From positions 1 through 7,569 of the forward strand of contig JAISZV010000265.1 of the NCBI GenBank assembly GCA_031284475.1: 7,569 nucleotides of DNA. Direction: 5' to 3'. The DNA is from Proteiniphilum sp. (GTDB lineage Bacteria > Bacteroidota > Bacteroidia > Bacteroidales > Dysgonomonadaceae). This document shows, one piece after another, positions 1-6,205 of the stretch (within the stretch, counting starts at the first letter, position 1; every line of letters starts with the position of its first letter). The translations under genes and the position numbers were made by a program. The notes beneath the pieces are model-generated. The model worked only from the letters and a program-made list of their open reading frames with translations. It was not told the DNA's origin and did not search any database.

Positions 1-58
1 GGCCTGTTGATTTCATTATTCATCCGGCCAAGTTCTGAGGCAATAGTAAGTATATTTA

Positions 59-120
59 TTTCTCTTACTTCGGACGAAAATTTTTCAAGTAAGAGAAAAT
101 ATTTTTTCAAGTAAGAGAAA
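59..120. repeat. Three-arm inverted/direct repeat, possible operator
   Basis: The 12-mer TTTCTCTTACTT (59-70) is followed by two exact copies of its reverse complement AAGTAAGAGAAA at 87-98 and 109-120. The two right-hand copies sit in an 18-base direct repeat (81-98 and 103-120) with a 22-base period, about two helical turns. On the - strand, TACTATTG (48-41) matches the Bacteroidetes -7 form TAnnTTTG at all but one defined base, and an open frame starts at ATG 23-21. The block could therefore be the operator/promoter region of a gene leaving the window to the left. The repeat is directly visible; the operator role is inference. Confidence 0.6.
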
Positions 121-205
121 TATCTCCGTCAAGCATAAAAAATTTTTCGGCCTCCGTTAGGCGGATTCAAGCAACAAAAGCAACTTCAACCTCCGGTTGC
201 ATTTA

Positions 206-395
206 TTAACTCATGTTACGCAGTCTTACTGTTTTCGTAGCTTCGACGATTCCCATTTGCGAGCCTTGACTATTTCCGTAGTCTCGCCTTGACTGTTCTA
301 ATCTGTGAGTCTCGGAGATTCCAATCTGTGAGCCTCTACTATTCCCGTCTGCGAACTTCGACGCAAAAAACATGAATTTGCGTAACATGAATTAA
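206..395. repeat. Imperfect 17-bp inverted repeats flanking the tandem array
   Basis: Positions 206-222 (TTAACTCATGTTACGCA) and 379-395 (TGCGTAACATGAATTAA) are reverse complements at 16 of 17 bases. They bracket the 23-base tandem array, giving a unit of about 190 bases with mirrored ends. A second CATGAATT lies at 371-378, just inside the right arm. No transposase or target-site duplication is visible. The layout would suit a small dispersed non-coding repeat or a MITE-like element, but a chance stem cannot be excluded from one copy. Confidence 0.5.
242..356. repeat. Degenerate 23-base tandem repeat, five units
   Basis: Five consecutive 23-base units are seen: 242-264, 265-287, 288-310, 311-333 and 334-356. 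A sixth, broken unit begins at 357 (TTCGACG). The consensus starts CTYGACTATTCC and ends TCTGYGAGC. Units 3, 4 and 5 are closest to each other in the second half, and unit 2 is the most diverged. Because 23 is not a multiple of three, the - strand frame through it (388-206, containing GNSRGSQIG and GNSQGSQMG) repeats only loosely and is unlikely to be a conserved protein. There are no unique spacers, so this is not a CRISPR array. Confidence 0.75.
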
Positions 396-536
396 GAATA
401 TTGTCTATGTCCGGATAACGCCGTTTGGCCTGCAACTCAATCGTTCATCGGGATAAAAACTCCCGTTGGATTTCTCCGCTCAACTTTTACTATCTGTGCT
501 TGTAGCATATTCTACCAATCTTTATACTGTGAAAAA

Positions 537-553
537 CATGAAAAATTTTCATG
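537..553. repeat. 17-base perfect palindrome
   Basis: CATGAAAA (537-544) and TTTTCATG (546-553) are exact reverse complements around a single central A. The palindrome lies about 120 bases upstream of the ATPase gene in AT-rich DNA. No -7-like box is evident directly beside it. It could be a protein-binding site or simply an AT-rich chance palindrome. Confidence 0.4.
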
Positions 554-630
554 CCGTAAATATAGCAGAAAAATCTCGAAAAAGCCAAATAAATATTTCA
601 GAACTACAAAAAAGAGCGCATTTCCTTTTA

Positions 631-669
631 TTCAGGAAAAAAATTATATTTTTGTCCTGAAATTCAGGA
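631..669 (+). promoter_or_regulatory. Promoter within a three-arm palindrome upstream of the ATPase gene
   Basis: TTCAGGAAAAAAA (631-643) and TTTTTGTCCTGAA (649-661) form a stem with 12 of 13 pairs around TTATA. A third arm, TTCAGGA (663-669), makes a second perfect palindrome with TCCTGAA (655-661). TATTTTTG at 647-654 matches the Bacteroidetes -7 form TAnnTTTG exactly, so transcription would start near 660 and leave a leader of only about 15 bases. No good -33 TTTG is seen. The third arm contains AGGA (666-669), six bases before the ATG, which could act as a ribosome binding site. A repressor on the arms would cover both the -7 box and the start site, so autoregulation is a reasonable inference. 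Confidence 0.55.
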
Positions 670-675
670 AAGATC

Positions 676-1980
676 ATGAGGAAAGATGTTATCAAGTCGC
701 TGATTGCTCTCAAGCAGAGCGAAATTCCATTCGATGTTATTGAGCGCGATATAAAGTTGCCGACAGACCGCAAAAAGATTATCACCATACCGGGTGTGCA
801 CCGTTGCGGTAAATCCACCCTGATGGAGATTGCCATAAACACTCTTGTGCAAAGTGGCGTGCCACGGGAAAATATCCTGTGGTTAGGTTTTGATGATGAG
901 CGTTTGAAGAGTATGGCTTCTGAAGAGTTGGATGAGGTTATCGCTTCCTATATGGAGATGTTTCCCGACATACCAATCAAAGATGTACATATATTTTTTG
1001 ATGAAATCCAACTCATCAAGGACTGGGAATACTTTGTACTGCGGGTTTACAAGTCCTATTGCAAAAACATCTATGTATGCGGCAGCAATGCCACGATGCT
1101 TTCAACGGAATTGAAATCGGCATTGAGAGGTTACCCGCTTGAATATGAAACATATCCGCTTTCATTCAACGAGTATTGCCGTTTCAAAGGAATTAACACA
1201 AACAGCTATCTTGAACAGGATAGGGCAAGATTGAGAACTGCTTTTGAAATGTATAACCAAGAAAGTGCATTCCCCGAAGTCGTGTTAACATTGTCTAAGT
1301 CTGAGCAATTAAAGCTGTTGCAGGGTTACTTTGATACAATGTTACTGAAGGATTTAGCTGAGCACTATAAAGTATCGAATACAAGCGTAGTCAGATATTT
1401 TGTAAAACGCATCATGTCAAACCTGACCAAACCGACATCCATCAATGCCTTATACAAGGATATCAAGTCCCAGGGATTGAAAGTAGGTAAGGATGATTTA
1501 TACCTTTGGGCGAACTATATCTGCGATATCTTTCTGTTTGTACGTATTCCCAGGTATAGCCGTTCTTTGATGAAGGAACAAAATTCGCTCGACAAGTATT
1601 ATTGCATTGATAACGGCCTGCGGGGAGCGGTACTTATACCGCATAGCAGCGATAACGGAAAGAACCTGGAGAATACGGTTTTCATGCAACTGAACCGGAC
1701 AAAATTATCGTCGGACAAGATTTCTTATTATCAAGGCGCCGGCGAATGCGATTTTGTATTCCAGCGCAATGATAGTGTAATACAACTCATACAAGCCACT
1801 TGGGATATGACCGGCGAGAATACTCGTGAAAGAGAGATTGGGGGTATTTTGGAGGCTTCGCTTGCAACCCGGTGCGACAACCTTTTTATTGTCGCCAAGG
1901 ATGAAGAGAGCGTAATAACCCGGGAAGGTAAGCAGATAAATGTCATACCGGCTTGGAAATGGCTGTTGCAGGATAACTGA
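676..1980 (+). CDS. AAA+ ATPase with C-terminal DUF4143 (nuclease-like) domain
   Basis: The 434-residue protein belongs to the large prokaryotic family with an N-terminal AAA ATPase and a C-terminal DUF4143 domain; its cellular role is unknown. Visible motifs are Walker A GVHRCGKST (40-48), Walker B IFFDEIQ (106-112, acidic pair D109-E110), a sensor-like GSNATML (136-142), and the family's ALRGYPLEYETYPLSFNEY stretch (149-167). The DUF4143 part spans roughly 220-375. It ends in a restriction-endonuclease-like core with E332, E357 and D359, but the expected E-x-K is replaced by Q373-A-T375, so nuclease activity is doubtful. The start follows an AGGA by six bases and sits just below a palindromic promoter, suggesting a single-gene, self-regulated unit. 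No membrane segment or signal peptide is seen. It looks unrelated to the rhamnose genes, and such ATPases often occur as scattered accessory genes. Confidence 0.85.
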   Translation: MRKDVIKSLIALKQSEIPFDVIERDIKLPTDRKKIITIPGVHRCGKSTLMEIAINTLVQSGVPRENILWLGFDDERLKSMASEELDEVIASYMEMFPDIPIKDVHIFFDEIQLIKDWEYFVLRVYKSYCKNIYVCGSNATMLSTELKSALRGYPLEYETYPLSFNEYCRFKGINTNSYLEQDRARLRTAFEMYNQESAFPEVVLTLSKSEQLKLLQGYFDTMLLKDLAEHYKVSNTSVVRYFVKRIMSNLTKPTSINALYKDIKSQGLKVGKDDLYLWANYICDIFLFVRIPRYSRSLMKEQNSLDKYYCIDNGLRGAVLIPHSSDNGKNLENTVFMQLNRTKLSSDKISYYQGAGECDFVFQRNDSVIQLIQATWDMTGENTREREIGGILEASLATRCDNLFIVAKDEESVITREGKQINVIPAWKWLLQDN

Positions 1981-2071
1981 TTCTTCTCATTATTTGATTT
2001 TATTGAACAGCAATATCAAAAAACACAGTCACAAAATCATTTATTTCATTACATATATTCAATTTATCTTG

Positions 2072-2079
2072 TATGTTTG
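2072..2079 (+). promoter_or_regulatory. -7 box of the rhamnose operon promoter
   Basis: TATGTTTG matches the Bacteroidetes -7 consensus TAnnTTTG exactly and is followed by an AT-rich leader. Transcription should begin around 2083-2087, giving a leader of roughly 30 bases to ATG 2116 or 50 to ATG 2134. No TTTG is present at the -33 distance, which would fit a promoter dependent on an activator such as the AraC protein encoded downstream. The upstream sequence 1981-2071 has no clear terminator for the ATPase gene. Confidence 0.55.
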
Positions 2080-2133
2080 CAGATAATCTTTAAAAAAATT
2101 GTATTTAACCTCATCATGAGTGTAGATAATTTA

Positions 2134-3600
2134 ATGTCGTTCTTAGCAATCGATTTGGGCGCCAGCAGCGGAAGAGCAATGCTGGGAACTATACAAAACA
2201 GCCGGTTGGAATTAAAAGAAATCAGCCGTTTCCCCAATCCGATCATAGAAGTAAACGGTCGTTTATACTGGGATTTGTTCCATTTGTATAATCAGATTGT
2301 CGTAGCGTTACAGGAAGTCGAATCGCGCAAGTTGCGTGTTACATCCCTGGGTATTGATACGTGGGGGGTAGACTTTGTTTGTTTCGGAAAGGATGGAGAA
2401 CCATTGCGTATGCCCTACAGTTACAGGGATCCCCGCACATTTGGCGCGCCGGAGCGTTTTTTCTCCAAAATGCCTAAAGAAGAGGTATACCGGAAAACGG
2501 GTATTCAGATAATGAATTTCAACACGCTATTCCAACTCGACACCCTGTTGAGCGAAAACTCGTCTATCTATCCCGCAATCGACAAGATACTGTTCATGCC
2601 GGACGCCCTCTCCTATCTGCTGACCGGAAAAATGGTGACGGAATATACCATTGCTTCCACCTCACAAATGATCAACCCCTATACAAAGCAGTTCGACAGG
2701 TCGTTTCTTCAAGCCTTGCAACTGGACGACAACCATTTCGGGACTAACGTACTTCCGGGGTACAGAATAGGAAACATATCTCCATCCGTACAACGCCTGA
2801 CCGGTTTACAGGACTTGTCCGTTATTGCCGTTGCCGGTCACGACACGGCTTCGGCCGTCCTGGCTACTCCTGCTGAAAACGAGAACTTCGCTTACCTGAG
2901 CTCGGGAACATGGTCGCTGATGGGCGTCGAATCGGAAAAACCCGTGATCAACGACGAAACTTTTGCGCTGAACTTCACCAACGAAGGGGGCGCCGACGGC
3001 TCTATCCGCCTACTGAAAAATATCTGCGGCATGTGGCTGATAGAACAATGCAAAAAGGAATGGGAGAATAAACAACCTGTTACTTATGAGGAAATAGTGG
3101 TTGCAGCAAAACAGTCGGCCCCATTCCAATGCTTTATCAACCCCGATTCGCCATGCTTTGCCGCTCCCGGCTCCATGATCACGGCCATCCGGGTTTACTG
3201 CAAAGAAACAAACCAGTATATCCCCCAAACCATGGGAGAAATAGCCCGGTGCATTTACGAAAGCCTTGCTTTCCGTTACAGGCAGGTATTGGCAAACCTG
3301 CAACAACTGGCCACATTTCCCATCAATACATTACACATCATTGGCGGAGGGGCACGGAATAAACTGCTCAATTCTTTTACAGCCAACGCTATCGGTAAGC
3401 CGGTAGTTGCAGGCCCGTCAGAAGCCACGGCTATGGGAAATATCTTACTACAAGCGAAAGCCGCCGGCATAGTTGACAACAAAAAAGAGATTCGTCAAAT
3501 CGTACGAAATTCCATTGACCTCGATATGTTTGAACCCGAAGATACGGCTCTATGGAACAGTCATTACACTGACTATCTGAATGTTTACAGGGAAATATAA
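2134..3600 (+). CDS. rhaB: Rhamnulokinase (L-rhamnulose kinase)
   Basis: This cytoplasmic FGGY-family sugar kinase phosphorylates L-rhamnulose with ATP to L-rhamnulose-1-phosphate, the second step after isomerisation. It is called rhaK in Bacteroides. With this start it has 488 residues, the usual family length. Visible are the N-terminal phosphate loop AIDLGASSGR (5-14), GIDTWGVDF (73-81), YRDPRT (97-102), MPDALSYLLTG (155-165), the catalytic-base motif AGHDTAS (234-240, D237), SSGTWSLMG (256-264), and the C-terminal nucleotide site GGGARNKLLN (404-413) followed by GPSEATAMGN (427-436). ATG 2134 is chosen because family members begin a few residues before the (A/V)DLG motif; ATG 2116 would add six residues. 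A TTG at 2077 lies inside the -7 box and cannot be the start. This is the first gene of the rhamnose operon; a 134-base repeat-bearing gap follows. Confidence 0.95.
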   Translation: MSFLAIDLGASSGRAMLGTIQNSRLELKEISRFPNPIIEVNGRLYWDLFHLYNQIVVALQEVESRKLRVTSLGIDTWGVDFVCFGKDGEPLRMPYSYRDPRTFGAPERFFSKMPKEEVYRKTGIQIMNFNTLFQLDTLLSENSSIYPAIDKILFMPDALSYLLTGKMVTEYTIASTSQMINPYTKQFDRSFLQALQLDDNHFGTNVLPGYRIGNISPSVQRLTGLQDLSVIAVAGHDTASAVLATPAENENFAYLSSGTWSLMGVESEKPVINDETFALNFTNEGGADGSIRLLKNICGMWLIEQCKKEWENKQPVTYEEIVVAAKQSAPFQCFINPDSPCFAAPGSMITAIRVYCKETNQYIPQTMGEIARCIYESLAFRYRQVLANLQQLATFPINTLHIIGGGARNKLLNSFTANAIGKPVVAGPSEATAMGNILLQAKAAGIVDNKKEIRQIVRNSIDLDMFEPEDTALWNSHYTDYLNVYREI

Positions 3601-3657
3601 ATTTAATGATTTAATGATGTGCCAATGGGACGAATGTGATGATTTAAAGATTCAAAC
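3601..3657. repeat. Degenerate 8-base tandem repeat
   Basis: Directly after the kinase stop codon the sequence runs in 8-base steps. ATTTAATG occurs twice exactly (3601-3608 and 3609-3616), followed by ATGTGCCA and ATGGGACG. After a one-base slip at 3633 come ATGTGATG, ATTTAAAG and ATTCAAAC (3634-3657). Similar low-complexity strings with GATGATTT and ATGTGCCAATG are, from memory, common between Bacteroides genes. It encodes nothing. Confidence 0.55.
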
Positions 3658-3670
3658 AATTATAATAATT

Positions 3671-3698
3671 ATCAATTATCAATTGTCAATTATCAATT
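3671..3698. repeat. Heptamer tandem repeat RTCAATT, four units
   Basis: Four back-to-back heptamers lie between the kinase and isomerase genes: ATCAATT (3671-3677), ATCAATT (3678-3684), GTCAATT (3685-3691) and ATCAATT (3692-3698). The stretch CAATTGTCAATTATCAATTG is also partly self-complementary. Gain or loss of units would change the kinase-isomerase spacing. No -7 box was recognised between it and the isomerase start, so there is no positive sign of an internal promoter. Confidence 0.7.
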
Positions 3699-3734
3699 GT
3701 AAAAGACACACAATAATATTAGAATAATAATCGT

Positions 3735-5000
3735 ATGAAGGAAGAACAAATTAAAAAAGCGTATGAGGATGCAAAAGCGCAATATGCATCCCTGGGAATT
3801 GATGTAGACAGCGTGCTGGAAAAACTGGGAAAACTATCTATTTCCATCCATTGCTGGCAGGCAGACGATGTGTCGGGGTTTGAAAATCCCGACGGAGAAC
3901 TAACAGGCGGCATTCAGGCTACCGGCAACTATCCGGGAAAAGCCAGAACCATAGAAGAACTGCGAAACGATTTCGAAAAGGTGCTTACGTTGATCCCCGG
4001 CACACATAGAATAAGCCTGCACGCCATCTACGGCGATTTTGGCGGCGAGTTCGTTGACCGTGACCAAATCGAACCGAAGCATTTTCAGTCATGGATCGAC
4101 TGGGCGAAGAAAGTCGGCGTAAAACTGGATTTCAACTGTACCCTTTTCTCTCATCCCAAAGGCGATAGCGGATATATGATCTCCCATTTCGACCCTGAGA
4201 TCAGAGAGTTCTGGAAAGAACACCTGCGCCGTTGCCGCCGTATTGCTGCGGAGATCGGCCGTCAGCAAGGCGATCCCTGTATTCATAACATCTGGTTTCC
4301 CGACGGGGAAAAAGATAAAACCGTTTCGCGCTTTGCCCACAGGCAGTTGATGAAAGATGCGCTTGACGATGTGCTTTCTGAAAAAATCAGTACGGACTAC
4401 CTGAAAGATTGTGTAGAATGTAAATTGTTCGGCATCGGAAGCGAAAGTTATGTGGTGGGATCTCATGAATTTTATATGGGCTATGCGGTCAAAAACAATA
4501 TGATGCTGACGCTGGACGCCGGACATTTCCACCCGACCGAAGTAATATCCGACAAAATTTCTTCCCTGTTATTTTTCGTTCCCGAACTCAATCTGCACGT
4601 AAGCCGTCCGGAACGTTGGGACAGCGACCATGTGGTGATCTTAAGCGACGAATTATTGGCTTTAACGCAGGAAATCGTTCGCTCGGGACAATCCGACCGC
4701 GTGCACGTAGGGCTCGATTATTTCGATGCATCCATTAATCGCCTGGGAGCTTACGTAGTGGGAATCCGCTCTACACAGAGAGCCATGTTGCAAGCGCTTC
4801 TTGAGCCGACCTCCCAATTAAGGGAATTCGAGGTGCAGGATAAAAACTTCCAACGGCTGGCTTATCTGGAAGAGTTGAAATCGATGCCCTGGAACGCTCT
4901 CTACAATTACTATTGCCTGGAGCAGAAAGCGCCTGTCGGCGACGCCTATATTAAAGAGATTCAGGAGTATGAAGATCAGGTAACATCTAAAAGAGTCTAA
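3735..5000 (+). CDS. rhaA: L-rhamnose isomerase
   Basis: This cytoplasmic, manganese-dependent aldose-ketose isomerase converts L-rhamnose to L-rhamnulose (EC 5.3.1.14). In Bacteroides the gene is called rhaI. The 421 residues match the E. coli-type RhaA family in length and along the whole protein. Diagnostic stretches are HCWQADDVSGFE (39-50), GGIQATGNYPGKAR (58-71), KLFGIGSESYVVGS (230-243), DAGHFHPTEVISDK (261-274), HVSRPERWDSDHV (288-300) and GLDYFDASINR (326-336). H264, D296 and D298 line up with the metal ligands annotated in E. coli RhaA (262, 294, 296). The start codon gives MKEEQIKKAY, like its homologues; no clear Shine-Dalgarno precedes it. The symporter gene begins three bases after the stop, so the two are almost surely cotranscribed. 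The link to the kinase gene is across a 134-base repeat region on the same strand. Confidence 0.97.
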   Translation: MKEEQIKKAYEDAKAQYASLGIDVDSVLEKLGKLSISIHCWQADDVSGFENPDGELTGGIQATGNYPGKARTIEELRNDFEKVLTLIPGTHRISLHAIYGDFGGEFVDRDQIEPKHFQSWIDWAKKVGVKLDFNCTLFSHPKGDSGYMISHFDPEIREFWKEHLRRCRRIAAEIGRQQGDPCIHNIWFPDGEKDKTVSRFAHRQLMKDALDDVLSEKISTDYLKDCVECKLFGIGSESYVVGSHEFYMGYAVKNNMMLTLDAGHFHPTEVISDKISSLLFFVPELNLHVSRPERWDSDHVVILSDELLALTQEIVRSGQSDRVHVGLDYFDASINRLGAYVVGIRSTQRAMLQALLEPTSQLREFEVQDKNFQRLAYLEELKSMPWNALYNYYCLEQKAPVGDAYIKEIQEYEDQVTSKRV

Positions 5001-5003
5001 ACG

Positions 5004-6032
5004 ATGACTATAATTCTGGGTTTAATTATTATTGCTGTGGGAAGTATGGGCCAATCGAGCTCATACGTCCCCATCAATAAGATAAAAGAGTGGTCGTGGG
5101 AAAACTTCTGGCTGATGCAGGGAGTTTTCGCATGGCTACTTTTCCCTGTTCTGGGGGCATTCATGGCCGGCACACCGGCGGAATTGATCGGGATATATAC
5201 TGCCAATGCGGCTGCCTCATGGCAGGCCATCGGTTACGGAGCGCTTTGGGGAATAGGAGGATTGACTTTCGGATTGAGTATGCGTTTTCTGGGCATTGCA
5301 CTCGGACAATCGGTGGCTCTGGGAACCTGCGCCGCTTTCGGGACGCTTATCCCGGCAATGCTCGCCGGTACGGATCTTTTATCTCCGAAGGGGTTGATTT
5401 TGTTGCTGGCGGTTGCCGTTACACTGGTAGGAATCGCGTTGGTGGGCTATGCAGGCAGCCTGCGTTCAAAGAATATGTCTGAGGAAGAGCGGAAAAAGGC
5501 AATCAAAGATTTTGCGCTGAAGAAAGGCCTCCTTATCGCATTGTTTGCCGGGGTAATGAGCGCCTGTTTCAGTCTGGGACTAAACGCCGGAGCGCCGGTA
5601 AAAGAAGCCGCCATTGCGGCAGGTGCAAAGGGAATGTTCGCACAGAATCCGGTCACGCTTTTGGTCACCCTCGGCGGGTTCGTAACCAATCTTGTGTATT
5701 GCCTTTATATGAACCGGAAGAATAAAACCGGTGGAGAAATAAAACGCTCATCAAAAGCCGTTTTGGTAAACAACCTCCTGTTTTGCGCATTGGCGGGACT
5801 TCTCTGGTATTCCCAATTCTTCGGGTTGGGCATGGGGCAGAGCTTTTTTGAACCGGGTAGTGTGATGATGGCTTTTTCATGGAGTATACTGATGTCTTTG
5901 AATGTGGTTTTCAGTAACGTGTGGGGAATTATCCTGAAAGAATGGAAAGGCGCGGGAAAAAAGGCTGTCGTTTTTCTGGTTATCGGTATGGCGGTGTTGA
6001 TATTTTCACTGGTGATACCCAATCTGTTTTAA
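5004..6032 (+). CDS. rhaT: L-rhamnose/H+ symporter
   Basis: This inner-membrane permease imports L-rhamnose with protons and belongs to the RhaT family (10 TMS, drug/metabolite transporter superfamily). It corresponds to rhaP in the B. thetaiotaomicron operon. The 342 residues are close to the 344 of E. coli RhaT. About ten hydrophobic helices are visible, roughly at 2-16, 36-55, 73-93, 97-120, 129-151, 174-194, 214-235, 254-274, 286-310 and 319-340. A charged cytoplasmic loop lies at 154-173 (SKNMSEEERKKAIKDF region). Family signatures include KEWSWENFW (28-36), ALWGIGG (80-86), MRFLGIALG (93-101), GLLWYSQFFGLG (265-276) and LKEWKGAGKK (311-320). The ATG lies three bases after the isomerase stop codon, suggesting translational coupling. 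A strong stem-loop begins four bases after its own stop. Confidence 0.95.
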   Translation: MTIILGLIIIAVGSMGQSSSYVPINKIKEWSWENFWLMQGVFAWLLFPVLGAFMAGTPAELIGIYTANAAASWQAIGYGALWGIGGLTFGLSMRFLGIALGQSVALGTCAAFGTLIPAMLAGTDLLSPKGLILLLAVAVTLVGIALVGYAGSLRSKNMSEEERKKAIKDFALKKGLLIALFAGVMSACFSLGLNAGAPVKEAAIAAGAKGMFAQNPVTLLVTLGGFVTNLVYCLYMNRKNKTGGEIKRSSKAVLVNNLLFCALAGLLWYSQFFGLGMGQSFFEPGSVMMAFSWSILMSLNVVFSNVWGIILKEWKGAGKKAVVFLVIGMAVLIFSLVIPNLF

Positions 6033-6035
6033 TCT

Positions 6036-6089
6036 CTGCCGGCGTATTTCCATGCGGTAGAAGTCCCCGACAGGAAATTACGCCGGTAG
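6036..6089 (+). terminator. Long stem-loop downstream of rhaT
   Basis: Positions 6036-6051 (CTGCCGGCGTATTTCC) pair with 6073-6089 (GGAAATTACGCCGGTAG) in a 16-bp stem with one G-U pair and one bulged base, closing a 21-base loop. It starts four bases after the rhaT stop. The stem is GC-rich at its base and would be stable in RNA. There is no T-run after it (TCTTATG), so it is not a textbook rho-independent terminator. It could end or protect the operon transcript, or be a dispersed palindromic element. The hairpin is certain from the bases; its role is inferred. Confidence 0.5.
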
Positions 6090-6193
6090 TCTTATGAATC
6101 CATACTCTGATCTGATAATATTTTGCTAATTGCCGTGACAGACAGATTTTTTTATCTTTTGAGTGCGGCGAGATATGGAATCCAATTTATTTA

Positions 6194-6205
6194 TGTAAAT
6201 TTACA
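6194..6205. promoter_or_regulatory. 12-bp palindrome upstream of the AraC-family gene
   Basis: TGTAAATTTACA is a perfect palindrome 35 bases before the regulator's ATG. Overlapping or adjacent sequences TATTTATG (6188-6195) and TAAATTTA (6196-6203) each match the TAnnTTTG -7 form at all but one defined base, so the regulator's promoter probably lies here. CAATTTAT (6183-6190) just upstream also occurs before the kinase promoter (2060-2067). Whether any of these binds a regulator is not shown by the sequence. Confidence 0.35.

Larger units (their letters stand above)
1..675. other. Gene-free, repeat-rich intergenic region
   Basis: No ORF here looks like a real gene. The short ones use TTG starts, have no recognisable domain, or run through repeats. 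The region is AT-rich and contains the repeats listed separately. It also has small hairpins: GCCT/AGGC at 150-153 and 159-162, and CGGGA/TCCCG at 449-453 and 461-465 with a 7-base loop. At the far left, a + strand frame reads PVDFIIHPAKF and stops at 36-38, so it could be the tail of an upstream gene. On the - strand, ATGs at 23-21 and 16-14 are open to the window edge and could start a leftward gene. Neither is long enough to call. Confidence 0.6.

Noticed and set aside
242..356. CRISPR array
   Set aside because: The units are contiguous with no unique spacers, are degenerate, and no cas genes are present.
206..388. 60-codon - strand frame through the 23-base repeats
   Set aside because: The repeat length is not a multiple of three, so peptide periodicity is only apparent. 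There is no domain or upstream promoter, and its start lies in the inverted repeat. It is most likely a by-product of the repeats.
466..660. 64-codon + strand frame before the ATPase gene
   Set aside because: It begins at TTG, has no recognisable sequence features, and its end runs through the palindromic promoter of the ATPase gene.
1994..2019. Terminator after the ATPase gene
   Set aside because: TTGAT/ATCAA with an inner ATTG/CAAT forms only a weak, bulged stem, and it is followed by A-rich rather than T-rich sequence on the + strand.
2077..2133. N-terminal extension of the kinase from TTG 2077
   Set aside because: The TTG lies inside the probable -7 promoter box, and homologous kinases start close to the DLG phosphate-loop motif.
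4089..4532. 147-codon - strand frame inside the isomerase gene
   Set aside because: It lies entirely opposite a strongly conserved gene and has no recognisable domain; it is a shadow frame. The same applies to the - strand frames within the kinase, symporter and regulator genes.
5090..5482. 130-codon + strand frame inside the symporter gene
   Set aside because: It overlaps out of frame with the clear RhaT coding sequence and has unlike, Arg/Gly-rich composition.
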